A program made the translations under genes and the position numbers. This document shows, piece by piece, positions 8,332-17,860 of a stretch of 64,000 bases of DNA. Source of the stretch: Pseudomonadota bacterium (GTDB taxonomy: Bacteria > Desulfobacterota > Desulfobulbia > Desulfobulbales > Desulfocapsaceae); assembly GCA_018821785.1 (NCBI GenBank), contig JAHJLI010000066.1, positions 48,262-112,261 on the forward strand, read 5' to 3'. Numbering within the stretch: the first letter of the stretch is position 1; each line of letters opens with the position of its first letter. The notes under the pieces are model-generated. The model made no database searches. It was not told the origin of the DNA and was given only the letters and a program-made list of their open reading frames with translations.

Positions 8332-9972
8332 ATGATTATCGGGATTGATGTCGGCGGGACCCATGCCGATGGTGTGCTGCTTGATGGCGACAAACTCCTG
8401 GGAAAACACAAGGTAAGTGTCGACCAGCAGCAGCTCAGCGATGTCATCATAACCCTGCTGCAACACCTGGTTCCGGGCGACCGCAGCAAACTGACGCGCA
8501 TTCACCTGAGTAGCACCCTCTGCACCAACGCCATTGTTACCGGCTCGCTTGAGCCCGTCGGCATGTTGATCCAGGCTGGGCCAGGAATGAACCCCGACTT
8601 CTTCGCCAGAAGCTGCTCGACCTGGTTTCTTGATGGGGCCATCGACCACCGCGGCCAGATCCTCCGTGACCCTGATCCGGCAAAAATCGACGCCGCAGCT
8701 GTAGCCATGCTCCAGGAGGGTATCAACTCCATTGGTATCGTCACCAAGTTTTCCCATCGCAACAACCGCCATGAACTGCAGGTGGCCGAGCGACTGGCCG
8801 GACATTTTGCCCATGTCAGCATGGGCCACCGCATCTCCGGTCTGCCCAATTTCCCGCGTCGGGTGTACTCAACCTGGCTGAACGGCGCGCTGTCATCACA
8901 GTTCAACCTTTTCAAGAATGCCCTGGAACAGGGCCTCAGACATCTGGGCATCACCTGCCCCTGCCATGTCCTGAAGGCCGACGGCGGCACCATCCCCTTC
9001 TCCAGGGCCTGTGAATTCCCGTGTGAAAGCGTGCACTCCGGTCCCTCAGCAAGCGTCATGGGCTGCCTTGCCTTAAGCTCCCAAACCGATGATGCCGTGC
9101 TCCTCGATATCGGTGGCACCACCACCGATATCGCCCTGCTGGTCGACGGCGCCCCCCTGCTCGAACCTTACGGCGTCAACGTTGCCGGCCGTCCCACCCT
9201 GATCCGGGCGCTGAAAACAACAAGCATTGGGCTCGGCGGCGACAGCCGGGTCGCCTGGCACAACGGCACATTTCGTATCGGCCCCGAACGTCAGGGTACC
9301 TCGATGGCAGAAGGCGGATCGGCGCCAACACCAACCGATGCCATGGTGGTTCTCGGCAAACTCTCCATCGGCTCACAGCAAAAGGCGGGGATGGCCATGC
9401 TGGCACTCTGCCCCAGGGAAGCCCCGGAGTACACGGCAACCCTTCTGCTCGAGTCCTTCGCCCAGCATATCAGACTGGCTGTCGAAACGATGATCGAAGA
9501 GGTTTTCGCAAGGCCCGTGTATACCGTCGCCGCACTGCTCCATCGACGCCGCATACAACCCCGGCAGATCGTTGCTATTGGCGGACCGGCAGAAGCACTT
9601 CAACCGTTTCTTAGCGAGTCCTTGTTTCTTCCCTGCACTGTTCCCGCCAATTACGAGGTTGCCAACGCCATCGGTGCCGCTCGCGCCCGGTTGACCGTGC
9701 AGGCAACCCTGTATGCCGACACTGGCGACGGACGACTGAGCATCCCGGAAATCTCCTGTCTGGAAAAAATCGCATCCCGATTCACCATGCCCGACGCCGA
9801 AAAACGCCTTAAGGATGCAATAGATACAATGGTTGCTGAGATGGGCATGAAAACCTGCCCGGAAATTGATTTTCTCGAACGCCTGGAAATGAATGTGGTT
9901 CGTGGCTTTTCAACATCCGGAAAAATCCTGACTCTCAAGGCCCAGATCAGGCCCGGACTTACCACCATCTGA
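8332..9972 (+). CDS. Hydantoinase/oxoprolinase family protein (HyuA-type)
   Basis: This protein of about 546 residues has the hydantoinase A/oxoprolinase fold. The N-terminal phosphate motif MIIGIDVGGTHADGVLLDG and a second ASKHA-type motif LLDIGGTTTDIALLVDG (about residue 255) bind ATP. Family members hydrolyse cyclic amides such as hydantoins, 5-oxoproline or acetone-type substrates in an ATP-dependent way; the substrate here cannot be told. No HyuB partner is adjacent. ATG 8332 is chosen over 8275 because AAAGG precedes it and the ASKHA motif starts at once. It is followed after 10 bp by the deacetylase-family gene, so the two are likely co-transcribed. Confidence 0.85.
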   Translation: MIIGIDVGGTHADGVLLDGDKLLGKHKVSVDQQQLSDVIITLLQHLVPGDRSKLTRIHLSSTLCTNAIVTGSLEPVGMLIQAGPGMNPDFFARSCSTWFLDGAIDHRGQILRDPDPAKIDAAAVAMLQEGINSIGIVTKFSHRNNRHELQVAERLAGHFAHVSMGHRISGLPNFPRRVYSTWLNGALSSQFNLFKNALEQGLRHLGITCPCHVLKADGGTIPFSRACEFPCESVHSGPSASVMGCLALSSQTDDAVLLDIGGTTTDIALLVDGAPLLEPYGVNVAGRPTLIRALKTTSIGLGGDSRVAWHNGTFRIGPERQGTSMAEGGSAPTPTDAMVVLGKLSIGSQQKAGMAMLALCPREAPEYTATLLLESFAQHIRLAVETMIEEVFARPVYTVAALLHRRRIQPRQIVAIGGPAEALQPFLSESLFLPCTVPANYEVANAIGAARARLTVQATLYADTGDGRLSIPEISCLEKIASRFTMPDAEKRLKDAIDTMVAEMGMKTCPEIDFLERLEMNVVRGFSTSGKILTLKAQIRPGLTTI

Positions 9973-9982
9973 GGAAATATCC

Positions 9983-11302
9983 ATGTCGTCTTCCTATATG
10001 CCCCACGCCCCGCACAAAACCGCTTTGATTCTCTTTCCGGCCTTCGACTGGTGCATCAGCCCCAATCATCCAGAGCGCGAGGAACGCCTCCTCTACACCA
10101 GGGACCAACTGATCGAGGAAGGCCTCGAAGATGTTGAAAACATCCTTTTTTTCAACCCGGAACTGGCTACTTTCCATGATATCAACCGGGTCCATCTCTC
10201 TGTCCCTTCGGCGGAGAAACTGCTCACCGAATCGCACCTGATCTCAGCCGGTGGCACCCTTCGCGCCGCACGGGCAGTCATGGAAAAGGAGGCGGAAAAG
10301 GCCTTCGCCATCGTCCGCCCGCCCGGCCATCACGCCATGCAGACTGTCTTCGGTGACCGTGGCTTTTGCGTCATTAATATCGAGGCGATCATGGTTGAAT
10401 ATATCCGTCGTCACTACGGGGTGCGGAAAATTGCCATCGTCGACACAGATTGCCATCACGGCGACGGCACCCAGGATATCTTTTACAACGATCCCGACAC
10501 CCTTTTTATTTCCATGCACCAGGACGGCAGAACCCTGTATCCCGGAAGCGGCTTTCTTCACGAAACCGGTGGCCCAGCAGCGGAAGGCTATACCGTCAAC
10601 ATTCCCCTGCCGCCGAATACCTGCGATGCTGGCTTTGACATGGTCATGGAACGGGTGGTGATGCCGATCCTTGACGAGTTCGAACCGGAACTTATCATCA
10701 ATTCAGCCGGCCAGGACAATCATTACACCGATCCAATCACCAACATGAACTTCACCGCCCAGGGCTATGCCCGGCTCAATCGCCTTCTCGACCCCGATAT
10801 CTGCGTACTCGAGGGCGGCTACTCCATCGAAGGAGCCCTGCCCTACACCAATCTCGGCATTATTCTCGCCATGGCCGGCATGGATTTCTCCCAGGTCCGG
10901 GAGCCTGACTACGATCCAGGCAAATTCGTCCAGCCGCCGGAAATGAACCGTTACATAGAAGCCCTCTGCACCAAGGCCCTGGCGGTTTTTTCCGGTCGGG
11001 GCGGAAGACGACAGGAGGCGCAGCAACGGCGAATCGTCACCAATCAAAAAAATATCTTTTACGACACCACCGGTTTTCACGTCCAGGAGAAGACCAGCTA
11101 CCACCTCTGCCCTGAATGTCCGGGATATTCCGAAATAAAGGCCACCGGCCACAATCGGCACATCCATGCCTTTACGGTGCCGTTCAATGGTTGCCCCAGA
11201 TGTCAGAGCGAAGCCAAAGATGTATTCAGTAAGCTCAAACCGGAGCCGGGAAAAATCACCGCTCTGCAGGACCGGGTTGAGGATATTTACGAAACCAAAT
11301 AG
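9983..11302 (+). CDS. Histone deacetylase / acetoin utilisation family protein
   Basis: This 439-residue zinc-dependent deacylase-type protein shows all active-site motifs: RPPGHHAM, DTDCHHGDGTQ (metal Asp and His), GQDNHYTDP and EGGYS. Residues up to about 330 form the arginase/deacetylase fold. The C-terminal 70 residues are an extension with two CxxC pairs (CPEC and CPRC), which looks like an added zinc ribbon. The substrate may be an acetylated lysine, polyamine or another amide. Pairing with the hydantoinase-like gene suggests shared amide chemistry, but this is inference. Confidence 0.9.
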   Translation: MSSSYMPHAPHKTALILFPAFDWCISPNHPEREERLLYTRDQLIEEGLEDVENILFFNPELATFHDINRVHLSVPSAEKLLTESHLISAGGTLRAARAVMEKEAEKAFAIVRPPGHHAMQTVFGDRGFCVINIEAIMVEYIRRHYGVRKIAIVDTDCHHGDGTQDIFYNDPDTLFISMHQDGRTLYPGSGFLHETGGPAAEGYTVNIPLPPNTCDAGFDMVMERVVMPILDEFEPELIINSAGQDNHYTDPITNMNFTAQGYARLNRLLDPDICVLEGGYSIEGALPYTNLGIILAMAGMDFSQVREPDYDPGKFVQPPEMNRYIEALCTKALAVFSGRGGRRQEAQQRRIVTNQKNIFYDTTGFHVQEKTSYHLCPECPGYSEIKATGHNRHIHAFTVPFNGCPRCQSEAKDVFSKLKPEPGKITALQDRVEDIYETK

Positions 11303-11527
11303 GGAATCACTGGCCTGCAAGCATCTCCCAATGAGGACGCCCATCTGCATGCCGTCCTCTCGTCTCCCAAAGAGATGACCGTACCTGCCCAGAGATCACG
11401 ATCCGCACCTTCCCGATACCTCATCTTGAGTTACTGATCTCCCCAAACTATCAGATCGCACCCCAGCACCCTTGTCTGCATTACCTGCTGCCCACAAACT
11501 CAATTATCGAGCCAGTATAATTTTTTC

Positions 11528-11573
11528 TTGACTGAATATTCTTGGTATTGTACTAACTGACTGATCAGTCAGT
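11528..11573 (+). promoter_or_regulatory. Promoter and 18-bp palindromic operator of the TetR/SulP region
   Basis: ACTGACTGATCAGTCAGT (11556-11573) is a perfect 18-bp palindrome, typical in form for TetR operators. TTGACT (11528-11533), 17 bp, then TACTAA (11551-11556) form a plausible -35/-10 pair, so the operator covers the start of transcription. The TTG start codon of the regulator lies two bases after the palindrome, implying autorepression and perhaps an almost leaderless mRNA. The rest of 11303-11527 shows no feature. Confidence 0.75.
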
Positions 11574-11574
11574 A

Positions 11575-12195
11575 TTGAAAAATTTCTTACTCCAGGGAAG
11601 TGCGAATGCCGAAGAAATCAAAAAAGCCGACATCCTCGATACGGCCACCATCTTATTTGCCAACAAAGGCTTTACCAATACCTCGATGACTGAGGTGGCG
11701 AGCCTCACCGGCATTGTCGGCGCGACCATCTTTTACCACTTCAAGACCAAGGAAGAGCTGTTTGTCTCGGTACTTGAAAACGTCAAGACCGGGTTGGTCG
11801 AGGCATTTTCCCTGTATTTCCAGGAAGAACATTTCCCATCCGGCCTGGAAAGGCTGCTCGGTGCGATTGCCTATCATCTCCATATCGCGGAAATCAAAAA
11901 GGAGTGGTTTCTCCTGCTGCGCAGACATTACACCCACGAACTGGCCGCAGTAAATCCGACTTGTCGCCAACATCTCGAAGTTGTCTATACCTGCCTGGTC
12001 GAGATCTTTGAAAAAGCGCTGACCATCGGCCAGGAGGATGGCTCAGTCGGACAGCTGTCAGCCAAGAAGACTGCCCTGATCATCCTCGCCATGGTTGATG
12101 GAATAATTCAATTGGAAAGCAACAATTTATATAATGCGGGAACGCTCTACAGTGAACTGTTGGCGTCCTGCCGGAAAATGGTGGAAAACAAATAA
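11575..12195 (+). CDS. TetR family transcriptional regulator
   Basis: This is a 206-residue protein. The N-terminal TetR DNA-binding domain runs from about residue 20 to 65 (ILDTATILFANKGFTNTSMTEVA, then GATIFYHFKTKEELF). The C-terminal ligand domain is not recognised. No ATG or GTG is available before the HTH in frame, so TTG at 11575 is accepted, although no Shine-Dalgarno is visible. It sits 16 bp before the SulP gene and so probably controls the transporter and the following signalling genes as well as itself. The ligand is unknown. Confidence 0.88.
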   Translation: MKNFLLQGSANAEEIKKADILDTATILFANKGFTNTSMTEVASLTGIVGATIFYHFKTKEELFVSVLENVKTGLVEAFSLYFQEEHFPSGLERLLGAIAYHLHIAEIKKEWFLLLRRHYTHELAAVNPTCRQHLEVVYTCLVEIFEKALTIGQEDGSVGQLSAKKTALIILAMVDGIIQLESNNLYNAGTLYSELLASCRKMVENK

Positions 12196-12211
12196 TAAAT
12201 AGGTGGAGTGC

Positions 12212-14335
12212 ATGCTGACAAAAATCTTTCCGTTTCTCAGTTGGTTGAAGGGCTACAACACGAAAACATTCCGGCTGGACTTTATAGCCGGGCTGACGGT
12301 CGCCCTGGTCCTTATCCCCCAGTCGATGGCCTATGCCCAATTAGCAGGGATGCCCTCGTACTATGGGCTATATGCAGCCTTTCTGCCGCCGATGATTGCG
12401 GCGCTCTTCGGTTCCAGCCGACAGCTGGCAACCGGACCGGTGGCGGTGGTATCCCTTATGACTGCCGCATCCCTGGCCCCCTTGGCGTCTGCCGGAAGTG
12501 AAGGCTATATCGCCTACGCACTGCTGCTGTCGCTGATCGTCGGAACCTTCCAGTTTCTCCTCGGTGTCCTGCGTCTCGGCCTGGTCGTCAACTTCCTTTC
12601 CCATCCGGTGGTAAACGGCTTTACCAATGCCGGAGCGATCATCATCGCCACCTCGCAACTGGCAAAGATGTTCGGGGTGTATGTCGACGGCAAGGCACAC
12701 CACTATGAAACCATCATCGAAGTCTGCAAGAGTGCGGTGCATTACACCCACTGGCCGACCTTTATTATCGGAGTCGGCGCCTTTGCCTTGATGTTCGTCT
12801 TAAAGAAGATTGCGCCGAAGGTACCTAACGTCCTGGTTGCCGTAGGCTTAAGCACTGTCATTTCCTGGGCAATAGGGTATCAGTATGACACCAAAGCGGA
12901 TATCTCAACCATTCAATCCGAAAAAACCAGGGAGCTTGTTGCCTCTTTTAATGCGGTAATGAAGGCCAAACCGGAGCTTGAGGCAAAACAGGCCGAAGCC
13001 GGAAAGATCCTCGATGAAGCGAAACAATCCCACAACGGCATGACGGTTCTGGAGGCCGAACATGAGGTAAAAACTCTCCAGTTCGGTATAGAAGAACTGA
13101 GTGTAAAAGGTGCCGAACTGCGTAAGGAACTCCGTGACATCCTGTTAAAAGGGGTCCCTACCGAAAGTGGCATGACCTACTACGCAAAAGGAGAAGTCCC
13201 TGCCGGAGCGGTGGATGACGGCCGAACCTGGCGGTTGAAGGTCGGTAACAGAGCCCTGAAGACCGAGGAATTGACCATGATGGGCGGCGGTGCCGTAGTA
13301 GGTGAGATTCCCCAAGGGCTGCCTTCTTTTTCCATCCCGCCTCTTGATATGCGGGCTATTCCCCACCTTCTGTCGGCCGCCATCATCATCTCCCTGCTCG
13401 GCTTTATGGAGGCGATCTCCATCGCCAAGGCCATGGCCGCCAAAACAGGCCAGCGGCTTGATCCAAACCAGGAATTGATCGGCCAGGGTCTTGCCAACAT
13501 CATCGGCTCAATGACCAATGCCTATCCCGGATCCGGCTCATTTTCAAGGTCGGCGGTAAACCTCCAGGCCGGTGCGCTCACCGGCATGTCCAGCCTTTTC
13601 ACCAGCGTCACTGTCGGCCTGGTACTCCTGTTTTTCACCCCGCTGCTCTATCATCTGCCACAATCTGTCCTGGCCGCGGTTATCATGATGGCGGTCATCG
13701 GCCTGATCAACGCCTCCGGCTTTATTCACGCCTGGCATGCAAAAAAATACGACGGCATCATCTCCGTTTTCTCCTTCCTGATGACTCTGGCCTTCGCGCC
13801 GCATCTCGACAAGGGTATCATTATCGGTGTTGTTCTCTCCCTGGCGGTCTTTCTCTATAAAAGTATGCGCCCCAATGTCTCGACCCTTTCCCGGCATGAT
13901 GACGACTCCCTTAAAAATTCCGTCATGCATGGCTTGAAAGAATGTCAGTATATTGACATGATCCGCTTCGAAGGACCACTGTTTTTTGCCAACGCCAGTT
14001 ATCTCGAAGACAAGATAACCGACCGGATGATGAATAAAAAAAGCCTCAAACACATCGTCATCGTCGCCAACGGTATGAATGACATCGATGCCTCGGGCGA
14101 GGAAGTATTGTCCCTGGTCGTCTCCACCGTACGCAGCGCCGGGCTGGATATCTCCTTCTGCGGCGTCAACGAAACAGTCATGGCGGTTCTTGAGAGAACC
14201 CATCTCATAGAAAAAATCGGTCGAGATCATGTCTACTCGACCATGGAAAAGGCGATATGCGCAGTACATGATACCGCCCATAAGAAATCTGAAGAAAACG
14301 AGTGCCCACTTACCAATGTGTGCTATATTTCTTAA
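12212..14335 (+). CDS. SulP family anion transporter with STAS domain
   Basis: This membrane protein of about 707 residues starts with the SulP signature (ALVLIPQSMAYAQLAGMPSYYGLY) and ends in a STAS domain (FEGPLFFANASYLED, MNDIDASGEEVL). Substrate could be sulfate, bicarbonate or another anion. Between the transmembrane segments, about residues 230-370, lies an inserted hydrophilic region that is Lys/Glu-rich and probably coiled coil (MKAKPELEAKQAEAGKIL), making the protein longer than the usual 550-600. ATG at 12212 with AGGTGGAG upstream is chosen over GTG 12203. The gene heads an operon-like run with five signalling genes. Confidence 0.9.
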   Translation: MLTKIFPFLSWLKGYNTKTFRLDFIAGLTVALVLIPQSMAYAQLAGMPSYYGLYAAFLPPMIAALFGSSRQLATGPVAVVSLMTAASLAPLASAGSEGYIAYALLLSLIVGTFQFLLGVLRLGLVVNFLSHPVVNGFTNAGAIIIATSQLAKMFGVYVDGKAHHYETIIEVCKSAVHYTHWPTFIIGVGAFALMFVLKKIAPKVPNVLVAVGLSTVISWAIGYQYDTKADISTIQSEKTRELVASFNAVMKAKPELEAKQAEAGKILDEAKQSHNGMTVLEAEHEVKTLQFGIEELSVKGAELRKELRDILLKGVPTESGMTYYAKGEVPAGAVDDGRTWRLKVGNRALKTEELTMMGGGAVVGEIPQGLPSFSIPPLDMRAIPHLLSAAIIISLLGFMEAISIAKAMAAKTGQRLDPNQELIGQGLANIIGSMTNAYPGSGSFSRSAVNLQAGALTGMSSLFTSVTVGLVLLFFTPLLYHLPQSVLAAVIMMAVIGLINASGFIHAWHAKKYDGIISVFSFLMTLAFAPHLDKGIIIGVVLSLAVFLYKSMRPNVSTLSRHDDDSLKNSVMHGLKECQYIDMIRFEGPLFFANASYLEDKITDRMMNKKSLKHIVIVANGMNDIDASGEEVLSLVVSTVRSAGLDISFCGVNETVMAVLERTHLIEKIGRDHVYSTMEKAICAVHDTAHKKSEENECPLTNVCYIS

Positions 14336-14380
14336 TATTGATAAAATGGATATGTACAGCCCGTCCAAAAAGGAGATTCT

Positions 14381-15604
14381 ATGTCTGTCATAACAATAAT
14401 CGGAGCAGCCTTCAGCAAAAAATCAGCGGTTATAAAGGAACTCTCTGCCTCTTCCGGATACAAAACAATCGATCAGCAGAAGATCCTGGCCGATGCGGTG
14501 ACAAGCTCGGGAATGACCGAAGGGAAAATTCTCGGAGCCTTTACCGCCAAGACCTCGATCTTTAATCGTTTCACCCATGAAAAAGAACGGTCGGTAGCGC
14601 ATCTGCGCCTGGCACTGGCAAATCTCATGACCGAAGACCAGCTGCTGATAACCGGTCCGGTAAGTTTTCTTGTTCCCGACAAGATCAGTCACGTACTACG
14701 TGTCTGCCTGGTTGCCGAGCTGAAGTTTCGCATCAATCAAGCCATGCAGCGGGAGGGCATAACAGAAAAAACCGCTCTGCTACAAATTCGACAGCAGGAC
14801 GAAGATCTCGCCGCCTGGCTGAAGATGTTGAACCGAGGTACAGATCCCTGGGCCACCGGATTGTACGATGTCGTGGTACCGATGGATAAAACCGATGTAG
14901 CCGCTGCCGCGGCACTTATCCTGGAAAAAGCAGGCAGCGACGTGGTCACCAAAACCTCCCACTCGCAGGCAGCCCTCGCCGATTTCCTGCTGGCTGCCCA
15001 GGTCGACGTAAAACTTGCCCAGGAAGGACATAACGTCTCAGTTGATGCCAGAAAAGGAGCCATTACCCTGACTATCAACAAAAACGTCCTGATGCTTTCC
15101 AGGCTTGAGGAAGATCTGAAATCGATCGTCGAGAAGGTGCCGGGGGTTGAGTCTATAACCACCCGTATCGGTGAGGGTTTTCATCAACCCGACATTTACC
15201 GTCGTTATGATTTCGAGATGCCATCGAAAGTATTGTTGGTCGATGATGAACGGGATTTCGTCCAGACCCTGTCCGAGCGTCTCATCATGCGCGATATGGG
15301 CTCGGCCGTAGCCTATGACGGCGAATCGGCCCTAACCATGATCGCAGATGAGGAACCGGAAGTGATGATCCTTGACCTGAGAATGCCTGGCATCGACGGT
15401 ATCGAGGTGTTACGTCAGGTGAAGACTACCAACCCGGACATTGAAGTCATCGTTCTCACCGGTCACGGAACTGAAAAAGACAAGGATGTCTGTATAGAAC
15501 TTGGCGCCTTTGCCTTCCTTCAGAAACCTGTCGATATCCAGCTTCTCAGCCAGACCCTGATGAAGGCCAACGAGAAGGTTCAAAGCAAGAAAAACCGGAC
15601 ATAA
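14381..15604 (+). CDS. Cytidylate kinase-like / receiver domain fusion
   Basis: This is a 407-residue protein. Residues 1-180 resemble the cytidylate kinase-like family, but the P-loop is degenerate (IIGAAFSKKSA), so catalysis is doubtful. Residues about 190-265 (LAAQVDVKLAQEGHNVSVDARKGAITLTI) look like a BON-like or small alpha/beta domain. Residues about 280-400 are a receiver domain with DDE, phosphoacceptor Asp in MILDLRMPGIDG, and the conserved Lys in LQKPV. It follows the SulP transporter by 45 bp and precedes a sensor kinase. The architecture suggests phosphorylation-controlled binding of a nucleotide or partner. Confidence 0.8.
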   Translation: MSVITIIGAAFSKKSAVIKELSASSGYKTIDQQKILADAVTSSGMTEGKILGAFTAKTSIFNRFTHEKERSVAHLRLALANLMTEDQLLITGPVSFLVPDKISHVLRVCLVAELKFRINQAMQREGITEKTALLQIRQQDEDLAAWLKMLNRGTDPWATGLYDVVVPMDKTDVAAAAALILEKAGSDVVTKTSHSQAALADFLLAAQVDVKLAQEGHNVSVDARKGAITLTINKNVLMLSRLEEDLKSIVEKVPGVESITTRIGEGFHQPDIYRRYDFEMPSKVLLVDDERDFVQTLSERLIMRDMGSAVAYDGESALTMIADEEPEVMILDLRMPGIDGIEVLRQVKTTNPDIEVIVLTGHGTEKDKDVCIELGAFAFLQKPVDIQLLSQTLMKANEKVQSKKNRT

Positions 15605-15612
15605 TGCCACAG

Positions 15613-15641
15613 GCGAGAGCAGGCATTGAGCCTGCTCTCGC
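15613..15641 (+). other. Intercistronic hairpin, perfect 12-bp stem
   Basis: GCGAGAGCAGGC and GCCTGCTCTCGC pair perfectly around a 5-nt loop. There is no T tract, so a simple terminator is unlikely. It may stabilise or process the mRNA between the fusion gene and the sensor kinase, or act as an attenuator. Confidence 0.7.
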
Positions 15642-15665
15642 AACTCAGGCAAACTTGAGGCTGTC

Positions 15666-17405
15666 ATGTCGATATTAAATCAATTCAAACCGGAATTTTG
15701 GCATAATAGTGAGCTCTCCACCGGTCCATTCCGACAGATGTTCAATTATCGGCGGATCTGGAAGATTGCCGTTCTGCTGATTTCACTGGTAACCCTCCTC
15801 CCCCTCATCTTCATTACCAGTATCGACTACAACTTTACCCAGAAATCGATCGATTCTGAAAACCTGCTCCGCACCCTGCGCATCGGTTCAAATGCCAAAC
15901 GTTCTATCTCTTTTTTTCTCAGCGAACGAATCTCCGCCCTGTCTTTTGTCGTCCGGACCAATAATCTACAGGAACTGTCCCAACCGGAAAACCTTGGCAT
16001 CATTCTCACCAATCTACGTGACAGCTTCAATGGCTTCGTCGACCTCGGAGTGATCGATCAAAACGGCCTGCAGATTAATTATGTGGGACCTTATCCCCTG
16101 GAAGGCAAAGATTACCGTGACCAGGAATGGTTCAAAGAAATCAAAAAAAAGGGTTTTTATATCAGCGAAGTGTTTCTTGGCTTTCGTAATGTCCCGCATC
16201 TTATCATTGCCGCAAAACATTCTCTACCGGACGGCTCATTCTATATATTGCGAGCGGCGCTCGACACCAACCGCTTCAATGAACTTTTGAGTGATTTTGA
16301 ACTGAGTGGTCGAGGAGATGCCTTTCTCATCAACCATGCAGGTGTCATTCAAACCCCAACCCTTTACCACAGCCAGATATTTGAAAAGATTCCCTACTCG
16401 GTACCAACGTATTCAACACATACGGAAATAAGAGAAGAAAAAAACAAGGCCAAAGAAGATCTCATTATTTGTTCGGCATTTATCCCCGACTCCCCCTATA
16501 TTCTCATCATCGTAAAAAAGAAAGACGATTTGATGAAGTCGTGGCGAGAAACCCGCTTCAAACTCATCATCTTTCTCGTCATCAGCATAAGTGTCATACT
16601 CCTGGTGATCCTCGGCGTCTCGACCTATATGGTCAACAGTATGTATCTCCTCGATCAGCGTCGTTTAAGCACCCTGCATCAAGTTGAGTATTCCAACAAG
16701 CTGGCATCGATCGGCAGGCTGGCTGCGGGTGTCGCCCATGAAATCAACAATCCGCTGGCAATCATCAATGAAAAAGCCGGCCTGATCAAGGATATTATCA
16801 CCTATACCGATACCGGTCCCAAAAATTCCAGGATAGTCGAACTGATTGATTCGGTTTTGGCTTCTGTCGAACGCTGTGGTAAAATCACCAAAAGGCTGCT
16901 CGGTTTCGCCCGTCACATAGACAGCGCCATTGAAAATGTCCAGCTCGGTAATATCATAACTGAAGTCCTCGGTTTTCTACACAAGGAAGCAGAATACCGC
17001 AACATCGCCATCAAAATTAATGTTGCTGACAATATTCCCGAATTTCAAAGCGATCGCGGCAAACTGCAGCAGATTTTTCTCAATATCATCAACAATGCCT
17101 TCTCAGCCATGAGTGACGGTGGCTGCCTGGATATCAGGGTGTGGCGTGAAGGCGAAAGCGATGTCGTCGCCAGCATCACCGACAACGGCTGCGGTATGTC
17201 GGAAGGTGATCTGGGTAAGATTTATGAACCCTTCTACTCCACCAAGACCAAGACCGGCGGCACCGGACTTGGTCTGTCGATCACCTACGGGTTAATTCAG
17301 GAACTTGGCGGCAAGATTCATGTGACCAGCAGACTAGGGGCGGGCACCACCTTCACCATCACCCTCCCGCTCAAGCCTGCCAACCCGGCAAAGCAGGATT
17401 CTTAA
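15666..17405 (+). CDS. Cache-domain sensor histidine kinase
   Basis: This is a 579-residue protein. A transmembrane segment (about 33-53), an extracytoplasmic Cache-like sensor (about 55-295), and a second transmembrane segment (about 300-320) are followed by HisKA with the phosphoacceptor His in AAGVAHEINNP and a complete HATPase domain (N box NIINNAF, DNGCGMS, GTGLGLS). It is the only complete kinase of this operon and probably phosphorylates the neighbouring receivers. The ligand is unknown; linkage to SulP suggests an anion or energy-related signal. Confidence 0.92.
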   Translation: MSILNQFKPEFWHNSELSTGPFRQMFNYRRIWKIAVLLISLVTLLPLIFITSIDYNFTQKSIDSENLLRTLRIGSNAKRSISFFLSERISALSFVVRTNNLQELSQPENLGIILTNLRDSFNGFVDLGVIDQNGLQINYVGPYPLEGKDYRDQEWFKEIKKKGFYISEVFLGFRNVPHLIIAAKHSLPDGSFYILRAALDTNRFNELLSDFELSGRGDAFLINHAGVIQTPTLYHSQIFEKIPYSVPTYSTHTEIREEKNKAKEDLIICSAFIPDSPYILIIVKKKDDLMKSWRETRFKLIIFLVISISVILLVILGVSTYMVNSMYLLDQRRLSTLHQVEYSNKLASIGRLAAGVAHEINNPLAIINEKAGLIKDIITYTDTGPKNSRIVELIDSVLASVERCGKITKRLLGFARHIDSAIENVQLGNIITEVLGFLHKEAEYRNIAIKINVADNIPEFQSDRGKLQQIFLNIINNAFSAMSDGGCLDIRVWREGESDVVASITDNGCGMSEGDLGKIYEPFYSTKTKTGGTGLGLSITYGLIQELGGKIHVTSRLGAGTTFTITLPLKPANPAKQDS

Positions 17406-17506
17406 TGATACTCCCAGGAGAGATAGGACTTTCCATGAGAAATTTGACGCAAAAAACCAGCAACCAATTCCTTTAGGGGATAAAAACATCAGCGGAGAAA
17501 GAAGCA

Positions 17507-17860
17507 ATGCATGTGTTATTGGTAGACGACGAAAAAGAATTTGTCAACACCTTGGCCGAACGTCTTTCCTTTCGAGGGTTTAAAGTCGATTACGCTATCC
17601 GTGCCCTTGACGCCTTGGCCCTTGCGGAAAAAAATGTTTACGATCTGGCAGTCCTCGACATGAAGATGCCGGGCACCAACGGTCTTGAACTGAAGGGCCT
17701 TCTGGAAAAGATACAAAAGGACATGAAATTCATTTTTCTCACCGGCCATGGTTCAGAAGCTGACTACGTTGCCGGCTCATCCGAATCGGCTTGCTATCTT
17801 GTCAAACCTGTCAAGATAGACGCCCTGATAGCCAAGATGCTAGAGGCGGTGAAACCATGA
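17507..17860 (+). CDS. Single-domain response regulator
   Basis: This 117-residue receiver domain has DDEK, phosphoacceptor Asp in AVLDMKMPGTNG, Thr in FLTGHG, and Lys in LVKPVK. It has no output domain. The gene overlaps the next one by four bases (ATGA), so their products are made together. It may shuttle phosphate between the upstream kinase and the following kinase-like protein. Confidence 0.92.
   Translation: MHVLLVDDEKEFVNTLAERLSFRGFKVDYAIRALDALALAEKNVYDLAVLDMKMPGTNGLELKGLLEKIQKDMKFIFLTGHGSEADYVAGSSESACYLVKPVKIDALIAKMLEAVKP

Noticed and set aside
13544-14368. 274-aa ORF on the minus strand
   Set aside because: It is antisense to the SulP transporter and is rich in His/Asp/Gly as expected of a shadow frame.
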